Assembly (NCBI RefSeq): GCF_010730955.1
Contig: NZ_AP022577.1
Span: 5,952,001 to 6,016,000, forward strand
DNA: 64,000 bases
From: Mycolicibacterium aubagnense
GTDB taxonomy: Bacteria > Actinomycetota > Actinomycetes > Mycobacteriales > Mycobacteriaceae
Reading direction: 5' to 3'
Position numbers and translations under genes: made by a program. Positions 16,755 to 25,192 of the stretch are shown here, piece by piece. Below the pieces are notes generated by a model, which saw nothing but the letters and a program-made list of their open reading frames with translations, was not told the origin of the DNA and searched no databases. Within the stretch, counting starts at the first letter, position 1. Each line of letters begins with the position of its first letter.

Positions 16755-16799
16755 AAAAGCCACCGGCCCTGTCCCGGGGAAGAACAGAGCCGGTGGCTT
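16755..16799 (-). terminator. Rho-independent terminator after the PE gene
   Basis: An 11-bp stem, AAGCCACCGGC paired with GCCGGTGGCTT, is followed on the minus strand by TTTTC. It lies between the PE stop (16864) and the membrane protein start (16681), so PE-containing transcripts may end here and the downstream PPE unit may be transcribed less or from its own promoter. Confidence 0.7.
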
Positions 16800-16863
16800 C
16801 GCGGGACACACTCGAGCGGGCGGGAACGGGGGGGAGGGGGACCGCCGCGCGAATGTGTCGTGC

Positions 16864-17169
16864 CTAGATCGCCGCAACCGCAGCGCCACCAGCGGCCGAA
16901 AGGCCCTGGAAGGTCACGTTTTCGGTGGTGGTCTCCGAAGCACGCTCACCGAGCTGCTCGATACCCGCACCCAACGCGGCGATGAAATTGGCAGTCGTGA
17001 CGCCCTGCTGGCTCGTCGCGGCTGCCGAATCCAGGTCGTTACCGGGAGGGGACACCGCAGCAGCGGCGGCGGTTGCGGTTCCCGCGGCGGCGGTGAAGCC
17101 GGTGGTCTCCGACACCAAGCCAGCGACCTGGCCGACAACGTCGGCGAAATTGTCTACACCAACAGTCAT
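16864..17169 (-). CDS. PE family protein (101 aa)
   Basis: Length and layout match a bare PE domain: two Ala-rich helices separated by a turn containing SPPGNDLDSAA, and a second helix FIAALGAGIEQLGERASE. The usual C-terminal YxxxD/E signal is not obvious; the region reads ENVTFQGLS. It lies upstream of a PPE gene in the same orientation, which supports a PE/PPE pair even though a membrane protein gene and a terminator lie between them. Confidence 0.7.
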   Translation of the reverse strand: MTVGVDNFADVVGQVAGLVSETTGFTAAAGTATAAAAAVSPPGNDLDSAAATSQQGVTTANFIAALGAGIEQLGERASETTTENVTFQGLSAAGGAAVAAI

Positions 17170-17251
17170 TGCTCAACTCCTTGTCTGTCATCGGTGCGGC
17201 TGATCCGCCCGGTGGTCTTGAACGGTTCCCGCGGATTCGGGGACCGCACAC

Positions 17252-17434
17252 TCATTGCGATGCGCGCGGAGCCGGCAGGCTCAGCGGGTGCTGGTACTCG
17301 GTCGCGTCCTCGGTCATGTAGTGGATCGCCGACATGACCGACGCAGCCAGTTCGGCCCCGTTGCGTTCAGTGACGGTCCCAGACAGCCGCACCAGCGGCA
17401 CCCCGCCGGCGACGAACACGTTTATCTCGGTCAT
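17252..17434 (-). CDS. Small hypothetical protein coupled to the EspK-like gene (60 aa)
   Basis: ATG 17434 overlaps the stop of the EspK-like gene (ATGA). The product starts TEINVFVAGGVPLVRLSGTV and looks like a small beta-rich domain. No family recognised. The position between the EspK-like and PE genes suggests an accessory or chaperone role, which is only contextual. Confidence 0.55.
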   Translation of the reverse strand: MTEINVFVAGGVPLVRLSGTVTERNGAELAASVMSAIHYMTEDATEYQHPLSLPAPRASQ

Positions 17435-19509
17435 AGCGCAACACCTGCGACCACCGATTCCGGGATGCGCAGCGCGCACCGCAGCGCATACCGTGCGTCA
17501 TCGACATCGCCTGCCTTCAGATCCGCCATGGCGGCTGACAGCAAGTAATGCGCCCAACGCGGTGCGTATCCGGCCGGCCCCATCTGACCTGACCAACGGG
17601 CCTGGCTGGCCAGCTCTTCCAAATCGGCGGCCGATTTCCAAGGGTGCCCCCAGGCGGAGCGAAGCAGCTGCAGCACCTCGTCGATGTCTTCGGCCTCGAT
17701 GGCATCGAAGTTCCACCGCGGTGACGTGCCAGCGGTGATGTTCACCGCGCCGAGCTCGTCCGGACCCAAGACGAGGACGCCTTGTGCCTCGGCGTCCGGG
17801 TCTGTGGCGACCACCGCGTCGAACGGTCCGGCTAGCCCCAGGCCGGCGGCTTCCAGGAGCGGGCGCCACGGCTGGCTGCACCCCAGCCAGCGGGCGACGA
17901 AGCTGTCCGGCACCAGGGTCATGAGCGGTGTCAAATGGCTGGCAGCTCGCATGTCCGGGGGCAAGAATCCAAGCCCATCGCTGGTCACGAACACCGCCGT
18001 GTTGGCGCTGACCCCGACAGCGATCTCGGTGGTCAGCCCTGCTTTGACATGCATTCTTGACAGCCCAGCGGCGATCGACGCGGCGACCACCTGCATATCG
18101 GTGGCGTGTGCGAGCCCTTTGAGGTCTGCTCCGAAGTCGAGCAGCTCGGCGGGGGTGTCACGTCCCTGCGGCTGGTAACGAATCGGCGCGGCATCAGCTG
18201 CACCGGCCCCACCGCTGCGCTGCGATGCGGGTGCGGATCGCGCTGCCGGCCCAGGCGGGAGCCCACCCATCATCGGCGGCATCATTGGCGGCATTGGGGA
18301 CCCACCAACGGCCGGCGCAGGCGCCGCCGACGGTGACAACGTTGCCGTACCCGCACCGCCACCACCGTCGCCCGAGGACGTGTGTGTGCTCGGGGACGAC
18401 AGCGAGTCCGCGCCGGTGACCGCCTGGCCCGAAGACAGCGTGGTCGCAGGGGCGCTGCCGGCGGGCGCAGCCGTGCTGGCCGGCGCCGTGGGGGTGGTAG
18501 CCGTCGTCTCGATGCGCGCCTGGGCATCCTTGTTCTGCTGCTCTTCGGCCGCAGATACCGGCGTGGTTCGAGCGTTTTCAGGGTTGTGGGCTCCGGCCAG
18601 TGTTGTGCGTCCGAGCCCCGGACCCACCCCGTTCAACGGCGAACCGGCGGGACCCGAATGTGCGCGAGCCCCCGACAGTGTCGCGCCCTGCTCGCCGACA
18701 CCCGAAGTCTTGGCCAGTTTCGCCAATGCATCCTGAGTGATCGGCACCCCAGACCCGCCGGGGATTTTCTTCATCAGCTCGCCGATCATGGCCTGCGCCG
18801 GCTGAGTAATCGGGGCAAGCCCCTGCGCGAGGTTGGGCATCGGCAAGTTCGGCGGCTTCATCATCTGGCCGCCCACGTTCTGAAGCAGCGACCCCAGCGC
18901 GCCGTCGGGCATGCCCGGCACGATCGGGTTGGAACTCGAGGTAGGCGCCATCGTTGACGGAATGTCCGGGGTCGCGCCTTTCTGCACACCGGCTACCAGC
19001 GAGTCCTGCGTGGACTTGTGGTTGGACCCGAGCTGATCCGCAGACTTTTTGGCCTGGTCCAGCAGCTCGTGATACTTCCTGGTGAACTCGGCCTGGTTGC
19101 GCGGCGACTCAGGACCGCCCGATCCGGCATACGAGGCGATCAGCTCTTGAACGGCGGCTTCGAAACTGACCGCCGTGCCGTTGAGCTGCACTTTAGTGTT
19201 CAGGATGTCCTGCGCCATGACGGAGGCGCCCTGTCCCATATTGATCTGGTTCAGAGCGCGGTCGAACGCTGCGCGCTTGTCCTCGCTGAAACCTTCCAGC
19301 AGCTGAGTAGGGGTCTGGCCCGTGGCGTTGGCCTCGATGAGGGCGAACATCACCTCAGCGGTGTCGCCAGTGCCCACCGATTCAGCGGCCTGCTGGAACA
19401 GCTGCACCACCGAGGCAGCTGTTCCGGACTCCGACGTTGTGGGGTAGTTGTTGCCGATGATCTCGGCGGCATGCGGCGTTGTGACAGGCGGAATATCAGT
19501 CGGGGACAT
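17431..19509 (-). CDS. EspK-like ESX secretion-associated protein (692 aa)
   Basis: The C-terminal 250 residues resemble the C-terminus of EspK: AASIAAGLSRMHV, then VFVTSDGLGFLPPDM, PDSFVARWLGCSQPWRPLLEAAGL, an acidic stretch, and a final helix pair WAHYLLSAAMADLKAGDVDDARYAL. The N-terminal 190 residues are helical. The middle (about 190-430) is Pro/Ala/Gly/Met-rich with PMPPMMPPMMGG. EspK of ESX-1 acts as a chaperone for its substrate EspB, so a chaperone for one of the neighbouring substrates is plausible. The assignment rests on remembered family layout, not a search. Confidence 0.65.
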   Translation of the reverse strand: MSPTDIPPVTTPHAAEIIGNNYPTTSESGTAASVVQLFQQAAESVGTGDTAEVMFALIEANATGQTPTQLLEGFSEDKRAAFDRALNQINMGQGASVMAQDILNTKVQLNGTAVSFEAAVQELIASYAGSGGPESPRNQAEFTRKYHELLDQAKKSADQLGSNHKSTQDSLVAGVQKGATPDIPSTMAPTSSSNPIVPGMPDGALGSLLQNVGGQMMKPPNLPMPNLAQGLAPITQPAQAMIGELMKKIPGGSGVPITQDALAKLAKTSGVGEQGATLSGARAHSGPAGSPLNGVGPGLGRTTLAGAHNPENARTTPVSAAEEQQNKDAQARIETTATTPTAPASTAAPAGSAPATTLSSGQAVTGADSLSSPSTHTSSGDGGGGAGTATLSPSAAPAPAVGGSPMPPMMPPMMGGLPPGPAARSAPASQRSGGAGAADAAPIRYQPQGRDTPAELLDFGADLKGLAHATDMQVVAASIAAGLSRMHVKAGLTTEIAVGVSANTAVFVTSDGLGFLPPDMRAASHLTPLMTLVPDSFVARWLGCSQPWRPLLEAAGLGLAGPFDAVVATDPDAEAQGVLVLGPDELGAVNITAGTSPRWNFDAIEAEDIDEVLQLLRSAWGHPWKSAADLEELASQARWSGQMGPAGYAPRWAHYLLSAAMADLKAGDVDDARYALRCALRIPESVVAGVAL

Positions 19510-19608
19510 GGGGTGTGTCCGTCCTCTCTGTCTGTTCGCGTCGCCAAGAGCGCAGCGGTGCGCCGGTCATCTTGGCCTGGGGCGCGGATCGACGCCGGGT
19601 GCGGCGCG

Positions 19609-20571
19609 TCATACGTCGGACACCACGCGCACGAACTGGGTTCCAGGTCGCGCGTTGGAGAACATGACGTCGGTGCCGGACTGCTGCGCCTCCACGACTT
19701 TCCCGTCACCGACATAGACCTGAACGTGCTCATTGGGATCAGTGGGGAACGCGAGATCGCCAGCAACCGCGTCGGCGGCGCTCACCAGATGCCCCGCGGT
19801 GTACTGGTCACCGGATACGCGGGGCAATTCCACACCGGAGGCCTGGTACACCAGATACCGAGCCAGGCCCGAGCAGTCGAACCCCGTCTTGTTGTAGTCG
19901 CCGGCGGCGTTGGCTGCTGCGTTCGAGGTGTTGCCCGAACACGTCGGCCCGTTCAGATCGCCCGAGCCCCACGAATACGGGATGCCGGCTGCGACCACCT
20001 GGCGGGCCAGATCGATGATGCGCTGCTGGTACTGCGTGCTTCCGGGACTGTTGGGGCCCGCAGTCCCCGAACCGCCACCGTGGCCAGAAGCGGTGGTCAG
20101 GCCGCCCGTACCCAGCGCGCTTGAACCGTCCCCACCGAGAAGCTTGGCGATCTCTTGAGCAGCTTTCGGGTTGGACAACGCCCCCGGATTGGACTGTCCG
20201 GCCGACGACGCCGGGACCTGCGGCATCTGCGGCATCCCCCCGCCGCCCTGTCCGGCCGCTCCGAGCAGAGAGGATGCCCCGGCGCCCAACGCACCGAGCA
20301 TGGCACCGCTGATCCCATTAAGACCGTCGGCGCCTCCCTTGTCGATCGCGGTTTTGCCCTTGGAATCCTTGCTCGTCTTGTCGATGCTGTCGGATGCTTT
20401 ATCACTGGCTTTGCGGGTTTGGGCCGTGGTGTCGTCAACGGCGCCCGTTAGGCGGGGGTCCACTCCGGGCGCGCTCGGCTTACCGTCGATGCGAGCAGCG
20501 CTCAGCTGGCCGGACGCCGACGATGTTCCCGCCTGGATTACCGCGTCGTTGGTGCTGATTGAGGATGTCAT
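19609..20571 (-). CDS. NlpC/P60 cell-wall endopeptidase with the shared N-terminal module (320 aa)
   Basis: Residues 178-320 form an NlpC/P60 domain: GIPYSWGSGD, the catalytic Cys in GFDCSGL (233), ELPRVSGDQ, GDLAFP, and the catalytic His in NEHVQVYVGDGK (282). Such enzymes cut D-Glu-mDAP links in mycobacterial peptidoglycan stems. Residues 1-88 share the DGK-x2-APGVDPRLT-x-AV module with the transglycosylase at 9074-10081. No Sec signal peptide. A Cys at 211 is extra. It follows the two small helical proteins with 3 bp spacing and is probably exported with them. Confidence 0.85.
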   Translation of the reverse strand: MTSSISTNDAVIQAGTSSASGQLSAARIDGKPSAPGVDPRLTGAVDDTTAQTRKASDKASDSIDKTSKDSKGKTAIDKGGADGLNGISGAMLGALGAGASSLLGAAGQGGGGMPQMPQVPASSAGQSNPGALSNPKAAQEIAKLLGGDGSSALGTGGLTTASGHGGGSGTAGPNSPGSTQYQQRIIDLARQVVAAGIPYSWGSGDLNGPTCSGNTSNAAANAAGDYNKTGFDCSGLARYLVYQASGVELPRVSGDQYTAGHLVSAADAVAGDLAFPTDPNEHVQVYVGDGKVVEAQQSGTDVMFSNARPGTQFVRVVSDV

Positions 20572-20574
20572 CGG

Positions 20575-20943
20575 CTACGCGCTTTTCACGTTTGACGCCG
20601 CGGCGGAGTCGATGGAGTTCAGCCCCTGCAGCAGCTTGCTCAGGTCGGATATCGCGGTCTTCACCGAACCGCCCGCGGCTCCGACCTGGGTTCCTACGCC
20701 GTTGACCGCAGTGTCGAGTGCGGCAAGCACAGCCGCATAGGCGGGAGCGGCGGTCCCAGCGGTGCCGCCATCCGCGCCACCGGAAGCCACCACACCCTTG
20801 CTGGCCGCGGCCGCCACCGCGGCGGCCACTTTTCCGGAGTCGGAGACCTTGCTGGTCAGGGTGTCCTGGAGGCTGGTCAGCGAAGTCAAGGTCTGCTGAA
20901 AACCCTCTCGGCTGGTGATGGTGATGTTCGCGTTGTCCGCCAT
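20575..20943 (-). CDS. Small Esx-like helical protein (122 aa)
   Basis: The start at ATG 20943 was preferred because it lies 14 bp after the upstream gene; the longer frame would overlap that gene. The product is a helical hairpin candidate: FQQTLTSLTSLQDTLTSKV, a Gly/Ala turn, then YAAVLAALDTAVNGVGTQV and SDLSKLLQGLNSI. It has Esx/WXG100 size but no WxG. Paired with the next gene upstream, the two could form a secreted heterodimer. Confidence 0.5.
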   Translation of the reverse strand: MADNANITITSREGFQQTLTSLTSLQDTLTSKVSDSGKVAAAVAAAASKGVVASGGADGGTAGTAAPAYAAVLAALDTAVNGVGTQVGAAGGSVKTAISDLSKLLQGLNSIDSAAASNVKSA

Positions 20944-20957
20944 GTTCCGGTCCTTGC

Positions 20958-21296
20958 TCAGAGTGTCTTGATCTTGTTGGCTGCGGCACCGTCGGTCGCG
21001 GTGATCTTCGAGAACTTGTCGCTGGCCGTGTCCGCACAGCTGCCGGCGATGCTGCACAACGCATCGGTGGCCGCACGGCCTGCGTTGCTCCAGGAACGCA
21101 GGCCGGTGAGCACGTCGTGGTACACCGGCGCCGGCCCACCGGTGGTGAAGGATGAAGCCTCTTTTTCTGCTTCATCCACGACACGTGCCAGTTGGTCGCC
21201 GAAGGTGCGCAGGGACGTGACAGCGGTGCGGATTGCCTCGACCTTGGACAGGAAGGTGCCGCGGTCGGCGATTTCAACGGTGTCACCGCTTGTCAT
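20958..21296 (-). CDS. Small EspC/Esx-like protein, first gene of the ESX substrate operon (112 aa)
   Basis: ATG 21296 has a strong GGAGGT site. Two predicted helices (FLSKVEAIRTAVTSLRTFGDQL and AATDALCSIAGSCADTASDKF) flank a turn with GLRSWSNAG, reminiscent of the turn of WXG100/EspC-type substrates. A Cys pair sits in the second helix. It heads a run of co-directional genes to 14604, so the promoter upstream likely drives the ESX substrate block. Confidence 0.55.
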   Translation of the reverse strand: MTSGDTVEIADRGTFLSKVEAIRTAVTSLRTFGDQLARVVDEAEKEASSFTTGGPAPVYHDVLTGLRSWSNAGRAATDALCSIAGSCADTASDKFSKITATDGAAANKIKTL

Positions 21297-21328
21297 GCTG
21301 ATACCTCCAGCTGCTCTGAGATCGGTTC

Positions 21329-21396
21329 ATTTTGCCGACCCGATTTATGCGAATTTTGCATGTGCAAATATGAGTGCAGTTTAGGGCGGATTTTGC
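21329..21396 (-). promoter_or_regulatory. Upstream region of the ESX substrate operon with three ATTTTGC elements
   Basis: ATTTTGC occurs at 21329-21335, 21353-21359 and 21390-21396. The middle copy pairs with GCAAAT at 21364-21369 to form a short palindrome. EspR-family regulators of ESX loci are reported to favour TTTGC-type sites, and an EspR-like gene lies at 8730-9080. Binding here is inference. Confidence 0.35.
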
Positions 21397-21497
21397 GGTC
21401 TGGTGCTTGATACACGTCTCAAGCCACCCCATCGGACGCCCCGTCGCGTTCCCTGGGGGTCCGAGGTGGCCTCGATTTCGGTCCTGAGTCCGAGCAG

Positions 21498-21749
21498 TCA
21501 CAGGTTCACGGTGAACCGGGATCCGACTGGCAGCAGCCCGCCTTCGCAAAAGCGAATGTCGACGATGGCCGAGTCGCCGGGGACGGCGTCAGTGCTTACG
21601 AGGATCGCCGGCGCGAATTCAACCTGACCCCACGGGTCCAGAGCGTCGTGAAGTCCCGGAGTGTCGACATCGGCGGACACCGCCTGGGGTGCGCCACCAA
21701 CGCCGTTACGCAGAACAACAACTGAGAGTTCGACTTTCATGTGGGCCAT
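21498..21749 (-). CDS. Small hypothetical protein (83 aa)
   Basis: The likely start is ATG 21749 (MAHMKVELS) or the in-frame ATG at 21740; the longer frame has a basic leader unlike the rest. The product looks like a compact beta-rich domain (VELSVVVLRNG, VEFAPAILVSTDAV, AIVDIRF). It is transcribed toward the ESX operon and divergently from the acyl-CoA ligase gene. No family recognised. Confidence 0.5.
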   Translation of the reverse strand: MAHMKVELSVVVLRNGVGGAPQAVSADVDTPGLHDALDPWGQVEFAPAILVSTDAVPGDSAIVDIRFCEGGLLPVGSRFTVNL

Positions 21750-21867
21750 CGTGAGTTTTCCGAGTCGCCGAGCGTGCCCGCGGCGCGAATGACACGAGTG
21801 TCGCTGGAACACGCCTCGAGGCGTGTTGAAGAGTGTCGCATGCTGGCCGCATCCAATGATATTGGCT

Positions 21868-21884
21868 TTCTCTGTTTAGGAGAA
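21868..21884 (+). promoter_or_regulatory. Inverted repeat TTCTC-7-GAGAA before the acyl-CoA ligase operon
   Basis: TTCTCTGTTTAGGAGAA ends 16 bp before the ATG at 21901. Downstream TACGAT could serve as a -10 element with a near-leaderless start. The arms recall the TCTCTA palindromes at 1324 and 4819 but the spacing differs. Confidence 0.35.
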
Positions 21885-21900
21885 TACGATTCCCGGTGTC

Positions 21901-23454
21901 ATGACTGGTCTCCGCAGCCCCGTAAACCGCACCGTGCCCGCCGATCTCGCCGCCAGATACCGAGACAACGGCTGGTGGACCACCGAAACCGTCGGTGACC
22001 TGCTGGCTGCCGGCGTGCGGGCCGCGCCCGACGCCGACTTCCGGATCCACTCGGCAGTCCGGGGCTGGTCGGGTACCTACGCCGAGGCCGAGCACGTGGC
22101 CCGCCGGCTCGCCGCGGGACTGCGGGCCCGTGGTGTCGGCCCCGGCGACGTCGTGGCCTTCCAACTGCCGAACTGGATGGAAGCCGCCGCGGTGTTCTGG
22201 GCGGCGGCGTTTCTGGGCGCGGTCGTTGTCCCGATCGTGCACTTCTACGGCCGCAAGGAACTGGCGCACATCCTCGCGGACGCCGCCCCGCGCGTCTTCA
22301 TCACCGCCGACAACGCCGGTCGCCCCGCCCACCATGCCGATCTGTGCGCCGACGTGCCGATCGTCGGGGTGGTGGGCCGCGATTTCGACGACCTGCTCGC
22401 CGCGGAACCGATGGCGGGCACCCTGGCCGTCGACCCGGCGGCGCCGGCGCTGATCGCCTACACCTCCGGCACGACGAGCAACCCCAAAGGCGTCGTGCAC
22501 AGCCATCAGTCACTGGTCTGCGAGACCCGCCAACTCAACGCCGGTTACCCCACCGAACGCGGCAAGGAGCTGACCGTCGCGCCCGTCGGCCATTTCATCG
22601 GCATGGTCGGGGCGTTCCTGATGCCGGTGCTGGAGGGGCGGCCCATCAACCTCTGCGACAGCTGGGATCCCGGCCAGGTGCTGGCCCTGCTGAAACGCGA
22701 CGGCCTGGCGGTCGGCGGCGGACCGCCGTACTTCGTCACCAGCCTGCTCGACCATCCCGACTGCACGGACGAACACCGGTCGCTGTTGAAAACCGTTGGC
22801 CTGGGCGGATCGTCCGTTCCGGCAGCGGTGACGCGCCGGCTGTCGGACCTCGGCGTCTTCGTCTACCGCGCCTACGGCAGCACCGAGCACCCGTCGATCA
22901 CCGGCACGCATCCGACCGCGCCCGAGGCGAAGCGACTGTTCACCGACGGCGACCCGCGGCCGGGCGTCGAGATCCGGTTGAACGACGAGGGTGAGATCTT
23001 CAGTCGCGGTCCCGACCTGTGTCTGGGCTACACCGACGATCAACTGACGGCGAAGGCCTTTGACGACGACGGCTGGTACCGCACCGGCGACATCGGATTC
23101 CTCGACGACGACGGGTATCTCACGATCACCGACCGCAAGTCCGATGTGATCATCCGTGCCGGCGAGAACGTCAGCGCCGTCGAGGTCGAAGAGGTACTGC
23201 TCGGCATGGAGAGCATCGCCGACGCCGTGGTGGTGGCCGCACCTGATACCCGACTCGGTGAGCGCGTCGCTGCCGTCGTGCGCGTGCGGCCTGGTCATAT
23301 CCTGCCGACGCTGCAACAGGTGCGCGAGCACTTCGCGGCGGCCGGCGTGGCGCGCCAGAAGTGGCCCGAGGAACTGCACGAGGTGGCGGACTATCCCCGG
23401 ACCGCCAGCGGCAAGGTGCAGAAATTCCTGGTGCGCCAAGGGCTTCGATCATGA
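21901..23454 (+). CDS. AMP-forming acyl-CoA ligase (FadD-type, 517 aa)
   Basis: Contains the ANL core motifs in order: the P-loop-like TSGTTSNPKGV near residue 190, AYGSTEH near 326, GWYRTGDIGFLDDDGYL near 386, the hinge DRKSDVIIRAGENV near 409, and the C-terminal lysine motif PRTASGKVQK near 502. It activates a carboxylic acid with ATP and CoA; the sequence alone does not identify the substrate. Its stop overlaps the ATG of a second ligase (ATGA), so both are made together. It is probably metabolic cargo, unlike the flanking ESX genes. Confidence 0.88.
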   Translation: MTGLRSPVNRTVPADLAARYRDNGWWTTETVGDLLAAGVRAAPDADFRIHSAVRGWSGTYAEAEHVARRLAAGLRARGVGPGDVVAFQLPNWMEAAAVFWAAAFLGAVVVPIVHFYGRKELAHILADAAPRVFITADNAGRPAHHADLCADVPIVGVVGRDFDDLLAAEPMAGTLAVDPAAPALIAYTSGTTSNPKGVVHSHQSLVCETRQLNAGYPTERGKELTVAPVGHFIGMVGAFLMPVLEGRPINLCDSWDPGQVLALLKRDGLAVGGGPPYFVTSLLDHPDCTDEHRSLLKTVGLGGSSVPAAVTRRLSDLGVFVYRAYGSTEHPSITGTHPTAPEAKRLFTDGDPRPGVEIRLNDEGEIFSRGPDLCLGYTDDQLTAKAFDDDGWYRTGDIGFLDDDGYLTITDRKSDVIIRAGENVSAVEVEEVLLGMESIADAVVVAAPDTRLGERVAAVVRVRPGHILPTLQQVREHFAAAGVARQKWPEELHEVADYPRTASGKVQKFLVRQGLRS

Positions 23455-24920
23455 GCTGGCGCACAATTCCGGAGATGGTGCTGAGCACCGCGGACAGATT
23501 CGGTGACGCGGAAGCTCTGGTCGATGGACCGCTGCGCCTGTCGTACGCCGAACTGGCGGGGCGTATCCGGCGAGCAGCGGGCGCCTTCCACGCGCTGGGG
23601 GTCGCGAAGGGCGACCGGGTTGCCATCTGGGCGCCCAACTCGGCCGACTGGGTGACCGCCGCGTTGGGGCTGATCACCGCTGGGGGAGTAGTGGTTCCGG
23701 TCAACACCCGGTTCAAGGCCGTGGAGGCGGCCGACATCATCACCCGCAGCGGCGCCAAGGCGGTGATGGTCGAGAAAGGTTTCCTGGGGCAGGATTTCGA
23801 TGTCCCCGCCCGTGTGCCGGCCATCGACCTGAGGTCGGGGTTCCTCGACAACGCAGAGCCCTACGAGTGCCGCGACATCGACGGTGACGACATCGCCGAC
23901 ATCATTTACACGTCGGGTACGACCGGTCGCCCCAAGGGCGTGATGATGAACCATCGGCAGACCCTGCGGCAGTACGCCGAGTGGTGCGACCGGGTCGACC
24001 TCCGGGAAGGCGACCGATATCTGATCGTCAACCCGTTCTTCCACACCTTCGGTTACAAGGCGGGCATCATCGCCGCGCTGATCCGCGGCGCCACCATACT
24101 GCCGGTGGCGGTGTTCGACGCCGACGCCGTCGTGGAACTCGTTGAGCGCGAACGTATCACCATGCTTCCCGGCCCGCCGACGCTCTATCACTCGCTGCTC
24201 GCGGTGCCGGACAAGGCAAGGCTCGCGACGCTGCGAGCCGGCGTCACCGGCGCCGCCGACATCCCTGTGGAGTTGGTGCGCCGAGTCCTCCACGAGTTGC
24301 CTTTCCAGACGCTCGCGACGGGGTACGGGTTGACAGAGTGCGGCACGGCCACGATGTCCCGGCCGGGCGACTCGTTCGAGGACATCGCCACGACGGTGGG
24401 CCGGCCCTCGGAGGGGATCGAGGTTCGCATAGCCGACGACGGCGAAGTGTTGGTCCGCGGCTACACCGTGATGGCGGGATACCTCGACGATCCGGTCGCC
24501 ACTGCGGAGGCCGTCGACTCTGACGGCTGGTTGCACACCGGTGATCTCGGGTCGTTCGACGACAGCGGCCGGCTGCGCATCATCGGCCGGAAGAAGGACA
24601 TGTTCATTGTCGGTGGCTTCAATGCGTATCCGGCGGAAATCGAGGGTTACCTGCTCGAACATCCGGCGGCGGATCAGGTCGCGGTCATCGGTGTTCCCGA
24701 CGACCGGTTGGGGCAAGTAGGGATGGCGTTCGTCGTCTCGGCGTTGCCCGTGACCGAACAACAGCTGGTCGCGTGGAGTCGGGAGCGGATGGCGGGGTTC
24801 AAGGCGCCGCGGTTCGTCGAATTCGTCGAGGAACTGCCGCAGAACGCCACCGGCAAGGTCACCAAGGACGCGCTGGTGGCGATGGCCGGTCCGACGTTGC
24901 AGCGTCGCGCCGACGCATGA
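23451..24920 (+). CDS. Second AMP-forming acyl-CoA ligase (FadD-type, 489 aa)
   Basis: Start ATG 23451, coupled to the previous stop; the longer frame upstream lies inside the first ligase. Motifs: YTSGTTGRPKGVMMNH near 150, TGYGLTECGTATMS near 288, GWLHTGDLGSFDDSGRL near 358, GRKKDMFIVGGFNAYPAEIE near 380, and LPQNATGKVTKDAL near the end. It is diverged from its neighbour, so the pair is not a recent tandem copy. Two coupled ligases may act on related acids of one pathway whose other enzymes are not here. Confidence 0.88.
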   Translation: MSWRTIPEMVLSTADRFGDAEALVDGPLRLSYAELAGRIRRAAGAFHALGVAKGDRVAIWAPNSADWVTAALGLITAGGVVVPVNTRFKAVEAADIITRSGAKAVMVEKGFLGQDFDVPARVPAIDLRSGFLDNAEPYECRDIDGDDIADIIYTSGTTGRPKGVMMNHRQTLRQYAEWCDRVDLREGDRYLIVNPFFHTFGYKAGIIAALIRGATILPVAVFDADAVVELVERERITMLPGPPTLYHSLLAVPDKARLATLRAGVTGAADIPVELVRRVLHELPFQTLATGYGLTECGTATMSRPGDSFEDIATTVGRPSEGIEVRIADDGEVLVRGYTVMAGYLDDPVATAEAVDSDGWLHTGDLGSFDDSGRLRIIGRKKDMFIVGGFNAYPAEIEGYLLEHPAADQVAVIGVPDDRLGQVGMAFVVSALPVTEQQLVAWSRERMAGFKAPRFVEFVEELPQNATGKVTKDALVAMAGPTLQRRADA

Positions 24921-24968
24921 GCGTCTATCGGAGGGCCTGTCGGCTGGCAGAAAGCCGGTGTTGCTGGC

Positions 24969-25154
24969 CTACTGGTGCTGGTACGAGCGCGGATTTCCAT
25001 TGAGGTCGTAGAAGGCAACGTCGCCGACGGCGCCACCGATCACCTTCACGATAAGTTCACCGGCAAGGAGCCGTTCCCGGAACAACGCCAGCGCTTCCTC
25101 TTTCGACTCGGCGGTGTTCCGGGTTTCGATACTGATCCCGTAAGTGTTGGCCAT
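24969..25154 (-). CDS. Small hypothetical protein (61 aa)
   Basis: ATG 25154 has GAGAGA upstream and is preferred to the longer frame. The product has a strand-helix-strand look: TYGISIETRNTAESKEEALALFRERL, then ELIVKVIGGAVGDVAFYDLNG. The gene converges on the acyl-CoA ligase pair. No family recognised. Confidence 0.55.
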   Translation of the reverse strand: MANTYGISIETRNTAESKEEALALFRERLLAGELIVKVIGGAVGDVAFYDLNGNPRSYQHQ

Positions 25155-25192
25155 GTCTCTCTCATCGTCGATGGTGTTGGTCGGGCGAGACA

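Noticed and set aside
23391..24761. Long minus-strand frame opposite the second acyl-CoA ligase
   Set aside because: Arg/His-rich shadow frame with no ribosome site; the plus strand has all ligase motifs.
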